Positions 50,511 to 59,663 of a DNA stretch of 64,000 nucleotides are shown here, piece after piece (within the stretch, counting starts at the first letter, position 1; every line of letters starts with the position of its first letter). The stretch covers positions 62,001 through 126,000 of the forward strand of contig NZ_JBHLUH010000007.1 of assembly GCF_042433955.1 (NCBI RefSeq), given 5' to 3'. The DNA is from Phytohabitans kaempferiae (GTDB lineage Bacteria; Actinomycetota; Actinomycetes; Mycobacteriales; Micromonosporaceae). A program made the translations under genes and the position numbers. The notes under the pieces were generated by a model, which did no database searches, was not told the origin of the DNA, and saw nothing but the letters and a program-made list of their open reading frames with translations.

Positions 50511-51094
50511 CGGTCTGTCGGAAAGTCGGGTCCCGGCGGTGGACCGAAGACGCCTTCGTCCGGTCCGTCCCAGTCAGGCTCCGCCGTCACTGCGCCAGGT
50601 ATGCCTCGCCCGTCCCAGCCCGGATCCTCGGCGGCCGGCGTGTCAAGGTCGTCCGGGCTGCGGATCCAGGCCTCCAGTACCTCATCTTCGTCGTAGATGG
50701 TGACCTTTCGGAAGTCGCGCAGCGGCACCGGGTCCGCGCCCTGACCAAGCGCCCGCCATGCCTCCTCGGTGAGTGCGAAGGTCAGCGGCGGGTCGACCGC
50801 CGGGCCGTGCAAAGCCCTGGCCAGGCGCAGCGCCCGGTCGGGGCCGGTGTCGTGGTCGATCACCAACAGCACCGGACCGGGCGCCGCGACGAGGTGGCCG
50901 GCCAGCACCGCCGGAAAGCGGATCGCCACAGCCGCCGGATGGACGCCCTCGGACGGTACGACCAGCACGAACCGGCCGCCACGCTCCTCGATCCGGACAG
51001 CTCCGACGGATTCGGCCGCGGAACGTACCGCCTCGTCGAGCGCGCGGAGGTCGTAATCGCCAGCGTCGACGACAAGGATCCAGGGGGGACTCAT
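50507..51094 (-). CDS. Hypothetical acidic protein
   Basis: 195 aa. An N-terminal alpha/beta domain (WILVVDAGDYDLRALDEAVR, GPVLLVIDHDTGPDRALRLA) is followed by an acidic, Pro/Gly/Asp-rich tail. It looks cytoplasmic and is made together with the membrane protein downstream. No family assigned. Confidence 0.75.
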   Translation of the reverse strand: MSPPWILVVDAGDYDLRALDEAVRSAAESVGAVRIEERGGRFVLVVPSEGVHPAAVAIRFPAVLAGHLVAAPGPVLLVIDHDTGPDRALRLARALHGPAVDPPLTFALTEEAWRALGQGADPVPLRDFRKVTIYDEDEVLEAWIRSPDDLDTPAAEDPGWDGRGIPGAVTAEPDWDGPDEGVFGPPPGPDFPTDR

Positions 51095-51194
51095 GATCCC
51101 AGCATCCTCTCAGACGCTGAGGCGCTCCAGCAGCCAGCTCACATGAGGCATCGTCGTGACGGTTTTCGCGTCGTGCTTCGCGTACCCTGGTCTG

Positions 51195-51608
51195 GTGACT
51201 GTCGCGGCCGGCCGAGTGTGTTCGGTGCCGTTGCTGCGCTGGTTCATGGTCGCGGGGGCGTTGTTCACGATCGCGCTGTTCGGTGGCGTGTCGTGTGGTG
51301 ACAGTCCGCTGGCGCCGGTGTCCGTGGCGGGGCATGTCGCCTGCCCCAACATCATCTTGCAGGCTTCGCTGCCCGGCGGGCTGGAGGCCAAGGCGGACGG
51401 TGGCGCTTCGGATGGTGGGCACGGTCTCGGTGAGACTGCGGCCAGCGCCTGCCTGTTCGTGGTCGTGGCGCTGGCTGGGCTGGCGTTGGCCGACGCGGTT
51501 CGCGGCCCACTGCTGGCCTACTGGGCGTCCTGGTGGACCCGGCTTCGCGTTCCTCGCCTCCGAGTGCCGGCGTCGGTTCCGATGTGGGTGGCTGTGCTGC
51601 GCATATAG
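51195..51608 (+). CDS. Hypothetical membrane protein
   Basis: 137 aa from a GTG at 51195; the longer frame from 51156 has no ribosome site. A hydrophobic helix (WFMVAGALFTIALFGGVSCG) is followed by a short external region with cysteines and a second helix (ASACLFVVVALAGLALADAV), then a basic tail. It precedes the disulfide-formation genes by about 100 bases, so a link is possible but unproven. Confidence 0.55.
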   Translation: MTVAAGRVCSVPLLRWFMVAGALFTIALFGGVSCGDSPLAPVSVAGHVACPNIILQASLPGGLEAKADGGASDGGHGLGETAASACLFVVVALAGLALADAVRGPLLAYWASWWTRLRVPRLRVPASVPMWVAVLRI

Positions 51609-51711
51609 GCGCGGCCTGAATTCCTTTCCGCGGTAGCTCCACTGTGGCTTCCGCATGCCTGCCCACACCCGTTTGCCGACTCCGGCGTCAACCATGAATC
51701 GAGGACTCACC

Positions 51712-52509
51712 ATGCCACCGCACAAGTCGAAAGCCCGCCGCGCTTCGGCCGGCAAGCAGCGCAAAGGCCCCGGATCCACCGCCGCCACGACCGCCCAGCA
51801 GGACCGCCCGCAGGTGCAAGCCGCCAAGAAAGCGGTACGCCAGGCGCGTCGGCGCGGCATGAGCACCAACCTGAAGGTGACGTTGAGCCTCGTCGCGGTC
51901 GCGGTGGTCGCGCTCGCCGTCGTGTTCGTGGTCAACCGGTCCGGCGGCGAGGACCTCCTCGCTGGCGAGGTGGCGCAGACCGTGGTCCGGGATGACAGCC
52001 ACCGGCTCTCCACCGCCGCCGATGGCAAGGTCACCGTGGTGGAGTTCCTGGACTTCGAGTGCGAGGCGTGCGGCGCCGCCTACCCGGGCGTGGAGCGGCT
52101 ACGCGAGGAGTACGGCGACCGGATCACGTACGTGGTGCGGTACTTCCCGATCGCCAGCCACCCCAACGCGTTCAACGCCGCACACGCCGCGGAGGCCGCC
52201 GCGCGGCAGGGCAAGTTCGAGCAGATGTACATCAAGCTCTTCGACAACCAGACCGCCTGGGGCCACAACCAGCAGTCCCAGGTGGAGACGTTCGTCGGGT
52301 ACGCCAGCGAGCTGGGGCTTGACGTGGAGAAGTTCCGCGCGGACATGGCCGACCCAGCGGTGGAGGCCCGGGTGCGCGCGGACGCCCAGGACGGCGCGCT
52401 GTTGGGCGTTCAGGGGACGCCCACGTTCTTCGTCAATGGCGCCCGCTACGAGCAGGAACCCACCTACGAGGCATTGAAGAAGACCATCGACGACGCCTTG
52501 GCGCGGTAA
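51712..52509 (+). CDS. DsbA-like thioredoxin-fold oxidoreductase, membrane-anchored
   Basis: 265 aa from an ATG at 51712 (GAGGA at 6 bases). A basic cytoplasmic N-terminus, one membrane helix (about 54-74) and an external DsbA domain follow. The active site is C117-EA-C120 (FLDFECEACGAAY), with the cis-Pro loop at QGTPTFFVNG. It introduces disulfides into exported proteins. The VKOR gene 10 bases downstream would re-oxidise it. Confidence 0.93.
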   Translation: MPPHKSKARRASAGKQRKGPGSTAATTAQQDRPQVQAAKKAVRQARRRGMSTNLKVTLSLVAVAVVALAVVFVVNRSGGEDLLAGEVAQTVVRDDSHRLSTAADGKVTVVEFLDFECEACGAAYPGVERLREEYGDRITYVVRYFPIASHPNAFNAAHAAEAAARQGKFEQMYIKLFDNQTAWGHNQQSQVETFVGYASELGLDVEKFRADMADPAVEARVRADAQDGALLGVQGTPTFFVNGARYEQEPTYEALKKTIDDALAR

Positions 52510-52519
52510 GGAAGGGCAC

Positions 52520-53170
52520 GTGTCCAGCACCGTCCACATCCGGCCGGACCGCCCCGACCGCGCCGAACCAGACCAGGCCAGCCCGATCAGCGACCGGCTG
52601 ATCGGCTGGGTCCTGGCCGTCGGCGGGCTGCTCGGCGGCGCCGCCGCGTTCACCCTGACCGTGGAGAAGATCGCGCTGCTGCGCGACCCCGACTACACGC
52701 CCAGCTGCTCGATCAACCCGATCCTGTCCTGCGGCTCGGTCATGAACACGCCACAGGCCGAGGTGTTCGGCTTCCCCAACCCGCTGATCGGCGTGGCCAT
52801 GTTTCCACTCGTGGTCGCCACCGGCGTCGCCGTACTTGGCGGCATCCGGCTGCCCCGCTGGTGGTGGCTCGGCCTTCAAGCCGGCACCATCTTCGGCATC
52901 GGGCTGGTGCACTGGCTGTTCGCGCAGAGCCTCTACCGGATCGGCGCCCTGTGCCCGTACTGCATGGTCGTATGGGTGGTCACGATCGTGCTCTTCTCGT
53001 ATGTGACCTTGCACAACCTCGACCGTGGACACCTGCCGGTCCCGCCCTCGTGGCGAGCGGCGGTCACCGTGGTCACCCGGCTGCACACCGCGGTCCCGGT
53101 CGCCTGGCTGCTGATCCTGACAGTGCTGGTCGGCGAGGCTTTCTGGACCTACTGGCGCACCCTGCTGTGA
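52520..53170 (+). CDS. Vitamin K epoxide reductase (VKOR) family protein
   Basis: 216 aa from a GTG at 52520. Four to five helices. The loop cysteines C63 and C71 (CSINPILSC) and the membrane CxxC at C145-PY-C148 are both present, with the conserved S/T after the loop. It is the DsbB analogue of actinobacteria, passing electrons from DsbA to menaquinone. It forms an operon with the DsbA gene. Confidence 0.93.
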   Translation: MSSTVHIRPDRPDRAEPDQASPISDRLIGWVLAVGGLLGGAAAFTLTVEKIALLRDPDYTPSCSINPILSCGSVMNTPQAEVFGFPNPLIGVAMFPLVVATGVAVLGGIRLPRWWWLGLQAGTIFGIGLVHWLFAQSLYRIGALCPYCMVVWVVTIVLFSYVTLHNLDRGHLPVPPSWRAAVTVVTRLHTAVPVAWLLILTVLVGEAFWTYWRTLL

Positions 53171-53290
53171 CGGCGGGCACGCGCCCTGGGTCACCTCCCG
53201 CGTCTCGGCCGCCCGCTGTGGGAACCGTGCCGCCAGCACGTCTCCCGCGGCGGGCGCCGGCGGTGGAGTAGCCACCGGGCGACCTGACGA

Positions 53291-54040
53291 CTACTGGGCG
53301 ACAGTCCAGCCACCGTCGACGACCAGCACCACGCCGTTGACGTACGCAGCCAGCGGGGACAGCAGGAACAGGATCGCGTGCGCGACGTTCTCGGGCGCGC
53401 CGAGGCGGCCGAGCGGCACGCGGGCCAGCGCTCGTTGCCCGACCGGGCTTGCCGCGAAGCCCGCCAGCCGCGGAGTGTTTATCATTCCGGGTGCCACCGC
53501 GTTGGCGCGCACCTCGCCAGCGCGGCAGGCCGCCAGGTGCCGGGTGTAGCCGGCGATCGCCGCCTTCGCGGCCGGATACCAGTCGGGCGAGGCGCCGATC
53601 GTCGTGCCGGCGACGGAGGCGACGTTGACGACCGCGCGGCGCGGCTCCGCCGATCCGGGCACGGAGGCCGGCGGCAAGGGCGTCGCCAGCCACGCCGTGG
53701 TGACCCGCCGTACGCTTCCGGCGCCGAGCAGGATCCCCTCGTCAAACGGCCGCTCCACCCCGCTTGGCGGGCCGGCGTTGTTGACCAGGTAACGAACCGG
53801 GCCGAGGCCGGCCAGCGCCGCGCCCACCTGCTCATCGTCGCCCACGTCGACCGTGGCGGCGACGGTGGCACCACCAACGGCGTCAGCAGTCGCCGCGGCG
53901 GCCGCACCGTCGATGTCCCAGGCGACAACCCGCAGGCCCAGCGCCGCCGCGGCGAACGCGGTGGCGCGCCCGATGCCGCTGCCGGCGCCGGTCACGATGA
54001 CCGTGTCGCCGGGTGTGAAGCCGAGGTGCACGCCGCTCAT
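53291..54040 (-). CDS. Short-chain dehydrogenase/reductase (SDR)
   Basis: 249 aa. NAD(P) motif TGAGSGIGRATAF, AWDID after strand 2 (favours NAD), NNAGPP, catalytic S in VASVAGTT and Y-x3-K in WYPAAKAA. GMINTPRLAGF and VDGGW end the fold. It is the last gene of the minus-strand catabolic operon, 3 bases after the FabG-like gene. It probably oxidises a hydroxyacyl or alcohol intermediate. Confidence 0.9.
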   Translation of the reverse strand: MSGVHLGFTPGDTVIVTGAGSGIGRATAFAAAALGLRVVAWDIDGAAAAATADAVGGATVAATVDVGDDEQVGAALAGLGPVRYLVNNAGPPSGVERPFDEGILLGAGSVRRVTTAWLATPLPPASVPGSAEPRRAVVNVASVAGTTIGASPDWYPAAKAAIAGYTRHLAACRAGEVRANAVAPGMINTPRLAGFAASPVGQRALARVPLGRLGAPENVAHAILFLLSPLAAYVNGVVLVVDGGWTVAQ

Positions 54041-54043
54041 CCC

Positions 54044-54796
54044 TCAGCCACGCGGGCCACCGGCGACGTAGATGACCTGGCCGGTGACGAAGCCGGCTCC
54101 CTCGGAGGCCAGGAACGAAACGGTGTGGGCGATGTCGTCCGGGTTGCCGACCCGGCGTACCGGTGTCTCCGCCGCCCGCTTCGCCTGGAACTCGGCGAAG
54201 TCGACGCCGACCCGCGCGGCCGTGGCCGCGGTCATCTCGGTGACGATGAAGCCGGGCGCGACCGCGTTGGCGGTCACCCCGAACGGACCCAGTTCGATCG
54301 CGAGCGTCTTGGTCAGGCCCTGTAGGCCGGCTTTGGCGGTCGCGTAGTTGGCCTGGCCGCGGTTGCCGAGCGCGGAGGTGCTTGACAGCGACACGATCCG
54401 GCCCCACTTCTGGTCGACCATGTGCTTCTGCACCGCCCGGGCGCACAGGAACGCGCCGCGCAGGTGGACCGCCATCACGGTGTCCCAGTCGTCGTCGCTC
54501 ATCCTGAACAGCAGGTTGTCGCGGATCACGCCGGCGTTGTTGACCAAAACGGTCGGCGGCCCGAGTTCGTCGGCCACACGCGTCACCATCGCGTCGACGG
54601 CCGTGCGGTCGGACACGTCGGCGCCCACAGCGATGGCCCGGCCGCCTGCCAAACCGATTGCCTCCACTGTGGACTTCGTTGCGGTCTCGTCGAGGTCGAC
54701 CACGGCCACGGCCAGGCCGTCGTCGGCCAGCCTGCGCGCGGTCGCCGCACCGATCCCTCGCGCGGCGCCGGTTACCACCGCTACTCGTGTGCTCAT
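54044..54796 (-). CDS. SDR of FabG type
   Basis: 250 aa. TGAARGIGAATARRLADDG, NNAGVIRDNLLFRM, S in LSSTSALGNRGQ and Y-x3-K in NYATAKAG. The loop NLLFRMSDDDWD and GQVIYVAGG tail match 3-oxoacyl-reductases and 3-hydroxyacyl-CoA dehydrogenases. In a catabolic cluster the oxidative direction is likely. Upstream neighbour is an LLM enzyme (4-base gap). Confidence 0.9.
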   Translation of the reverse strand: MSTRVAVVTGAARGIGAATARRLADDGLAVAVVDLDETATKSTVEAIGLAGGRAIAVGADVSDRTAVDAMVTRVADELGPPTVLVNNAGVIRDNLLFRMSDDDWDTVMAVHLRGAFLCARAVQKHMVDQKWGRIVSLSSTSALGNRGQANYATAKAGLQGLTKTLAIELGPFGVTANAVAPGFIVTEMTAATAARVGVDFAEFQAKRAAETPVRRVGNPDDIAHTVSFLASEGAGFVTGQVIYVAGGPRG

Positions 54797-54800
54797 CTGT

Positions 54801-55802
54801 TTACCATCCCTTGACGGTCGGCAGGACCTGGTCGGCGAAGCGCTTGAGGTCGGCGTACGCCTCCTGGTGCGGAACTCCCCCGGTGGGTCCGGAGTGGACG
54901 ATGTCGGTGATCGGAAGTGTGTCGGCGAACTGCTTCAGTGTCGCGGTCACCGTGTCGGCGTCCCCGACGAGTTCGAAGTCGCGGTACGCCTCCGGCGCCG
55001 GCGGCAGGCCGTAATGCAGATCTGGGTCGCCTATCTCGGCCCGGATACGCCGGTAGAAGTCCCAGCGTTCGAAGACGAGTTCGCGGCGGCGTTCCCAGAC
55101 CTTGTCCGGGTGCTCATCGGTGACCGTGATCGACCACGGGTTGGAGATGCGTGCCCGCTTCCTCGGGATCCCGGCTTCCTTGAGGCCGGCGAAGTACGCG
55201 GCGTGGAACTCCGGGTCGACGGAGGCGCCGTGCAGGTGAGCGCCGACGCGACCGGCGCGACGGGCGGCGGGCGGCGCGGTCGCGGCCACCCACAGCGGCG
55301 GGTGTGGCTGTTGCAGCGGTGCCGGTTGCACGGAGATGTCCTTGAGGTCGTAGTACCTGCCGCTGAAGCTGAACGGCCGCTGTGTCCAGGCCAGCTTCAG
55401 CACCTCGATGCCTTCGTCCATCCTGGACGGTCGAGTCTTCGGGTTGTAGCCCAGCGCCCGGTACTCGGCCGCGCTGTGCCCGGAGCCGACGGTCACGTCG
55501 AGCCGCCCGCCGGAAAGGTGGTCGAGCACGGCGGTCTCCTGCGCGAGCTGCGCGGCGTGGTGCAGCGGCAGGATGTAGACGTATGAACCGATCCGGATCG
55601 TCCGCGTCCGCTCGGCCAGCAACGTGAGGAAGATCGGCACCGACGGCGCGTACCCGTCGGGTTGGAAGAAATGCTCCTGCACCATGATGTAGTCAAAACC
55701 CATCGCTTCGCACTCGACCATCAGGTGCAGGCAGTCTTCCCAGTGTTCGCGCCAGGGACGGTTCAACGGGTTGCGCATGTCCATCGTGAACCCGACGTAC
55801 AT
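54801..55802 (-). CDS. Luciferase-like (LLM) flavin-dependent monooxygenase
   Basis: 333 aa. TIM-barrel LLM features: MVECEAMGFDYIMVQEHFFQ, IRIGSYVYILPLHHAAQLAQ, DHLSGGRLDVTVGSGHSAAE, and a C-terminal VGDADTVTATLKQFADTL. HFFQP with the LPLHHA segment resembles bacterial-luciferase-like FMN enzymes rather than F420 ones, but the cofactor is not certain. It may oxygenate the pathway substrate. Confidence 0.88.
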   Translation of the reverse strand: MYVGFTMDMRNPLNRPWREHWEDCLHLMVECEAMGFDYIMVQEHFFQPDGYAPSVPIFLTLLAERTRTIRIGSYVYILPLHHAAQLAQETAVLDHLSGGRLDVTVGSGHSAAEYRALGYNPKTRPSRMDEGIEVLKLAWTQRPFSFSGRYYDLKDISVQPAPLQQPHPPLWVAATAPPAARRAGRVGAHLHGASVDPEFHAAYFAGLKEAGIPRKRARISNPWSITVTDEHPDKVWERRRELVFERWDFYRRIRAEIGDPDLHYGLPPAPEAYRDFELVGDADTVTATLKQFADTLPITDIVHSGPTGGVPHQEAYADLKRFADQVLPTVKGW

Positions 55803-55814
55803 GGTTGTATCCCT

Positions 55815-56678
55815 TCAGACGCGGTAGCAGCGTTCGGCGTTGGTGGCGAACAGCGCGGCGCGCTCGTCCTCGCCCAGGCTCTCGGTCGCGGCCAGGTACG
55901 CCTCGGCGAGTTGGGCGAACGGGCCGAACAGCGAATCGACCGGGAAGTTGCTGCCGAAGAAGGCGCGATCGACGCCGAACGTGTCCACGCAGGTGTCGAT
56001 CCACGGCCGCAGCGCCGCGGCGTCGAGTGTGTGCAGCGTCATCGGCAGCGCCGAAATCTTGCAGGTGACGTTGTCGAGCCGGGACAGCTTCGCCAACCCG
56101 TCGGCCCACTCCCGCCGCTGCTCTGCCTCACCACCCTCGGGCCAGCCGGCATTGGCCAACACCACGGGAACTTGGGGATGTTCGCGCAGTACCGGCAGCC
56201 AGGCGTCGACCTCGCCCGGCCGGATCACCACATCGAAGACGTGGCTGCCATGTTCCAGCGCGGCCAGCAGCGCGGCGGTCGCCGAGTCGGTCGCGGCGAA
56301 CCCGGTCAGCACCCGGATGCCCCGAAACAGCGGGCTCCGCGCCTGCTCGGCGACTGACTCGGCGATCGAGGCCGGGTCCGGGTCGACGGTGCCGATGACC
56401 GCACGGACCAGCCCCTGCTTCTTCGCGACCTCGTCGAGCCAGCGCGCCTCGGCCACGGAGGTGCCTGGGGCGGTGACCGCGGACTGGTGCACGACGCCAT
56501 CGACATCGAGTCCGGAGCCGGCGACGTCGGCCCGGTAATCGGCTGGCAGGTAGTCGCGACGCAGCCCGGCCATCTCGCCGAGGCCGAAGTCGTCGCTCCC
56601 CTCGGGCGGGTCCAGGGCGGGGTACCACTTGTTGACGCTCAGGTGCCACAGATGCATGTGGCTGTCGAGAAATCGCAT
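55815..56678 (-). CDS. Amidohydrolase-2 family metal hydrolase
   Basis: 287 aa from an ATG at 56678 with AGGAGGTGACC. DSHMHLW gives the first metal ligands; IRVLTGF, VVLANAGWP and AFFGSNFPVDSLFG follow the family's strand ends, with D or N as a late ligand. It is like ACMSD and 2-pyrone-4,6-dicarboxylate hydrolase relatives, which hydrolyse lactones or decarboxylate ring-derived acids. It suggests a cyclic substrate. Confidence 0.88.
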   Translation of the reverse strand: MRFLDSHMHLWHLSVNKWYPALDPPEGSDDFGLGEMAGLRRDYLPADYRADVAGSGLDVDGVVHQSAVTAPGTSVAEARWLDEVAKKQGLVRAVIGTVDPDPASIAESVAEQARSPLFRGIRVLTGFAATDSATAALLAALEHGSHVFDVVIRPGEVDAWLPVLREHPQVPVVLANAGWPEGGEAEQRREWADGLAKLSRLDNVTCKISALPMTLHTLDAAALRPWIDTCVDTFGVDRAFFGSNFPVDSLFGPFAQLAEAYLAATESLGEDERAALFATNAERCYRV

Positions 56679-56691
56679 GGTCACCTCCTGA

Positions 56692-57729
56692 TCATCGATG
56701 GACGAGGTCCGCGATCGCGGCAAGTTTGGCAACGTCGCCGGAGACGAGCAGCGTGGTGACAGCCGACTCACGCCAGGCGGCGAGGTCGTCGGCGATCTTC
56801 GCGGGCGGCCCGACGAGGGCGACTGCCTCCACCATCGCGAGCGGCACCGCGGCCGCCGCCTCGGCCTTGTGACCGGCCAGGTACAGGTCCTGGACGCGCG
56901 TGCACGCGGCCTCGAATCCCATCCGCGCGAAGACCTCGTAGTGGAAGTTCGCGCCCTTGGCGCCCATCCCGCCGACGTAGAGCGCGAGCAGCGGGCGTAC
57001 CCGGTCGGCCGCCGCCTCCACGTCGTCGGCGATCTCGACCTCCACCTTGCAGGTGACCTCGAACGCGTCCTGGGTGTGGCGCGCGCCGGGCCGGCTGAAA
57101 CCTTCGGCTAGCGCCTTCCGGTAGAACGCGTCGTCGCGCGCCGGGTAGAACACCGATATCCAGCCATCGGCGATCTCGGCGGCGAGCGCGACGTTGCGCG
57201 GGCCCTCGGCGGCGAGCATCACCGGCAGATCGGTCCGCAGCGGGTGGACCGTCGAGCGCAGCGCCTTGCCGAGTCCGGTGCCGCCCGGGTGCGGAAGCTG
57301 GTAGTGCTTGCCGTGGTACGCGACCCGCTCGCGGGCCAGCACCTGCCGGACGATCGCCACATACTCCCGGGTGCGTTCGAGCGGTCGCGGGTACGGCTGC
57401 CCGTACCAGCCCTCGACGACCTGCGGCCCGGAGGCGCCGAGCCCGAGCACGAACCTGCCGCCGGAGAGGTGGTCCAGTGTCATCGCGGCCATCGCGGTGG
57501 CCACCGGCGTACGCGCGGACATCTGCGCGATCCCCGTACCGAGCCGCATGCGGGTGGTCCGGCTGCCCAGCCACGCGAGCGGGGTCAGCGCGTCCGAGCC
57601 GTACGCCTCGGCTGCCCACATCGACTCGTAGCCGAGCCCTTCCGCGGTGGCGACGAGCTCGGCCAGGCCGGGGGGCGGTCCGGCCGACCAGTAGCTGAGC
57701 GCCAGCCCGAGCTTGAGCTGTCCGGCCAT
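56692..57729 (-). CDS. LLM-class oxidoreductase, probably F420-dependent
   Basis: 345 aa from an ATG at 57729, one base after the upstream stop codon. LSYWSAGPPPGLAELVATAE, LGYESMWAAEAYGSDALTPL, RMRLGTGIAQMSARTPVATA and DHLSGGRFVLGLGASGPQVV are typical of actinobacterial F420-dependent LLM proteins. It is the second LLM of the operon. It likely reduces or oxygenates a pathway intermediate. Confidence 0.88.
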   Translation of the reverse strand: MAGQLKLGLALSYWSAGPPPGLAELVATAEGLGYESMWAAEAYGSDALTPLAWLGSRTTRMRLGTGIAQMSARTPVATAMAAMTLDHLSGGRFVLGLGASGPQVVEGWYGQPYPRPLERTREYVAIVRQVLARERVAYHGKHYQLPHPGGTGLGKALRSTVHPLRTDLPVMLAAEGPRNVALAAEIADGWISVFYPARDDAFYRKALAEGFSRPGARHTQDAFEVTCKVEVEIADDVEAAADRVRPLLALYVGGMGAKGANFHYEVFARMGFEAACTRVQDLYLAGHKAEAAAAVPLAMVEAVALVGPPAKIADDLAAWRESAVTTLLVSGDVAKLAAIADLVHR

Positions 57730-57730
57730 G

Positions 57731-58873
57731 TCAGCCCCGCTCCTCGGCGAGCAGCCGCCGCGCGATGATGATTTTCTGGATCTCGCTGGTGCCCTCGTAG
57801 ATTCGGTAAAGGCGGGCGTCGCGGTAGAGGCGTTCGACCGGCACGCCGTGCATGTAGCCCATCCCGCCGTGCACCTGCACGGCCCGGTCGACGACGCGGC
57901 CGAGCATCTCGCTACAGAACAGCTTCGCCGCCGACGGGCCGATCCGCCGGTCACTGCCGTCGTCGTAGGTGCGGGCCGCGTCGAGCACCAGCGCGCGGCC
58001 GGCGCACAGGTCGGTCGCGGACTCGCCGAGGTGCGCCTGCACGAGCTGGAAGTCGCCGAGCGTGGTGCCGCCCTGCTTGGCGGAGGCGGCGTAGCGGACC
58101 GACTCGTCGACCAGGCGCTGCGCCATGCCCACGCAGCACGCGGCGATGTGTACCCGCCCGCGCGCCAGCGAGCGCATCGCAGCGGCGTACCCGGCGCTCT
58201 CCACCCCGCCGATCAATCGGTCCGAGGGCACGCGTACGCCGTCGAAATGGATCTCGGCGGTGGTGGAGCCGCGCTGGCCCATCTTCTTGTCACGGGGGCC
58301 GACGGTGACCCCAGGTGTGTCGGTGTCGACGACGAACACCGAGATGCCGGCGGCGCCGGGTCCCCCGGTGCGGGCGAACACGATCAGGATGGTGGACCAG
58401 TTGGCGTTGGTGATGAAGCGCTTGTGGCCGTCGATGACGTAGTCGTCGCCGTCACGTACCGCCCTGGTCCGCAGCCCGCTGGGGTCCGAGCCGGCCTCCG
58501 GCTCGGTCAGCGCGAAGGAGGCGACGCACTCGCCGGTGGCCATCCGCGGCAGGAAGCGCTTCTTCTGCTCGTCGGTGCCGAAGTTGGCCAGAACCTGCCC
58601 GGCGATGCCGTTGTTGGTGCCGAACATCGACCGGAACGCCGGGGTGGTGTAGCCGAACTCGATGGCCAGTCGGGCGTCCTGGAGTGTGGTCAGCCCGAGG
58701 CCGCCGTACTCCTCCGGCAGGGCGTACCCGAACAGGCCCATATCCGCCGCGCCGCGGCGGATCGCCTCGGGGATCTCGTCGGTCTCCTCGATGACGTCCT
58801 CGGCCGGCACGACGACCTCGCGCACGTACGCCCGGACGGTCCGCAGGATCTCCTGGAACTCGGCTTCCTCCAT
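57731..58873 (-). CDS. Acyl-CoA dehydrogenase
   Basis: 380 aa. ASFALTEPEAGSDPSGLRTR (FAD region), FITNANWSTILIVFART, VQVHGGMGYMHGVPVERLYR and catalytic Glu in YRIYEGTSEIQKI are all present. Full family length. It introduces an alpha-beta double bond into an acyl-CoA and passes electrons to ETF. It is the first gene of the operon 58873 to 53291, directly behind the palindrome at 58889-58906. Confidence 0.95.
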   Translation of the reverse strand: MEEAEFQEILRTVRAYVREVVVPAEDVIEETDEIPEAIRRGAADMGLFGYALPEEYGGLGLTTLQDARLAIEFGYTTPAFRSMFGTNNGIAGQVLANFGTDEQKKRFLPRMATGECVASFALTEPEAGSDPSGLRTRAVRDGDDYVIDGHKRFITNANWSTILIVFARTGGPGAAGISVFVVDTDTPGVTVGPRDKKMGQRGSTTAEIHFDGVRVPSDRLIGGVESAGYAAAMRSLARGRVHIAACCVGMAQRLVDESVRYAASAKQGGTTLGDFQLVQAHLGESATDLCAGRALVLDAARTYDDGSDRRIGPSAAKLFCSEMLGRVVDRAVQVHGGMGYMHGVPVERLYRDARLYRIYEGTSEIQKIIIARRLLAEERG

Positions 58874-58888
58874 CAGCGGCCTTCCTGT

Positions 58889-58906
58889 CTATCTTAAATA
58901 AGATAG
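58889..58906. promoter_or_regulatory. Palindromic operator CTATCTTA-AA-TAAGATAG
   Basis: Perfect 8-bp arms with AA centre, 15 bases before the ATG of the acyl-CoA dehydrogenase and 5 bases from the stop of the upstream hotdog gene. AT-rich in a GC-rich background. The size fits a TetR-type dimer site, as for FadR- or KstR-like regulators of acyl-CoA catabolism. No TetR gene is in the window. Confidence 0.75.
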
Positions 58907-58910
58907 CAGG

Positions 58911-59663
58911 TTAGCGTCTCAAGTAGGTCGTCTGTTCCGCCACCCCCACCAGCCGTGTGCCGGCCGACCACAGGCTCGCGCGGCCGACGGTGAACCGCTC
59001 CCCCCGCGCGACGAGCCCGATGTCGACCAGCACCCACTCGTCGACCTCGCCGTCGAACACGCGCAGCGTGGCGCTGACCGTACTGGCCCGCACGAGCGTC
59101 GGCTCCAGCCGGCGCATCAGGTACGGGATGTGGTCGCTGGCCACGGCAAGCCGTACCTCGTCCGGGACAGGCACGCGGGTACGCACCCACAGCCGCACCC
59201 GGCTGGCGTCACCCGCGTCGAGGCGCTCGCCGGCGACCCGGACGTCGAGCAGCGCGCCTACCCCCGGACCGGGCCCCAGGGTGTAGCGCCGCTCCGGGCA
59301 GTCGCCCGGCGGCGGTACGTCCGGCGGCGCCGCCGCCGTCTCGACCGGCCCCGGCCGGGGGCCGACCACCGCGGTGCCGCCGAGGACGAGTTGGCCGTCG
59401 ACGTAGGCGTCGACGCGGCTGTGCCGCAGGGTACGCCCGGCCACGCCGACCTCGTGCCGCACGGACAGCAGGCTGCTGACGCGGACCGGGCGGTAGAACC
59501 CGGCGGCGAGGTCGATCACGGACCCGTCCCCGTCGCCGCGCGCGGCCTCGACGAGGAGCCCCAGGCCCCAGCCGCCGAAGAACCATCCGTCGCCACTGCA
59601 CAGCTCCGGCACCGCGACCAGCTCTCCGGTCAGCCCGCTGACCGGCCATGCCGTGACCGTCAC
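58911..59663 (-). CDS. Hotdog-fold acyl-CoA thioesterase-like protein
   Basis: 250 aa from a GTG at 59663 overlapping the ligase stop. The double-hotdog layout is visible (WFFGGWGLGLLVEAARGDGD, IDLAAGFYRPVRVSSLLSVR, VAGRTLRHSRVDAYVDGQLV; second half VSATLRVFDGEVDEWVLVDI, FTVGRASLWSAGTRLVGVAE). TesB-like enzymes cleave acyl-CoA. It may recycle CoA or act in an unusual hydration. Confidence 0.75.
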   Translation of the reverse strand: MTVTAWPVSGLTGELVAVPELCSGDGWFFGGWGLGLLVEAARGDGDGSVIDLAAGFYRPVRVSSLLSVRHEVGVAGRTLRHSRVDAYVDGQLVLGGTAVVGPRPGPVETAAAPPDVPPPGDCPERRYTLGPGPGVGALLDVRVAGERLDAGDASRVRLWVRTRVPVPDEVRLAVASDHIPYLMRRLEPTLVRASTVSATLRVFDGEVDEWVLVDIGLVARGERFTVGRASLWSAGTRLVGVAEQTTYLRR

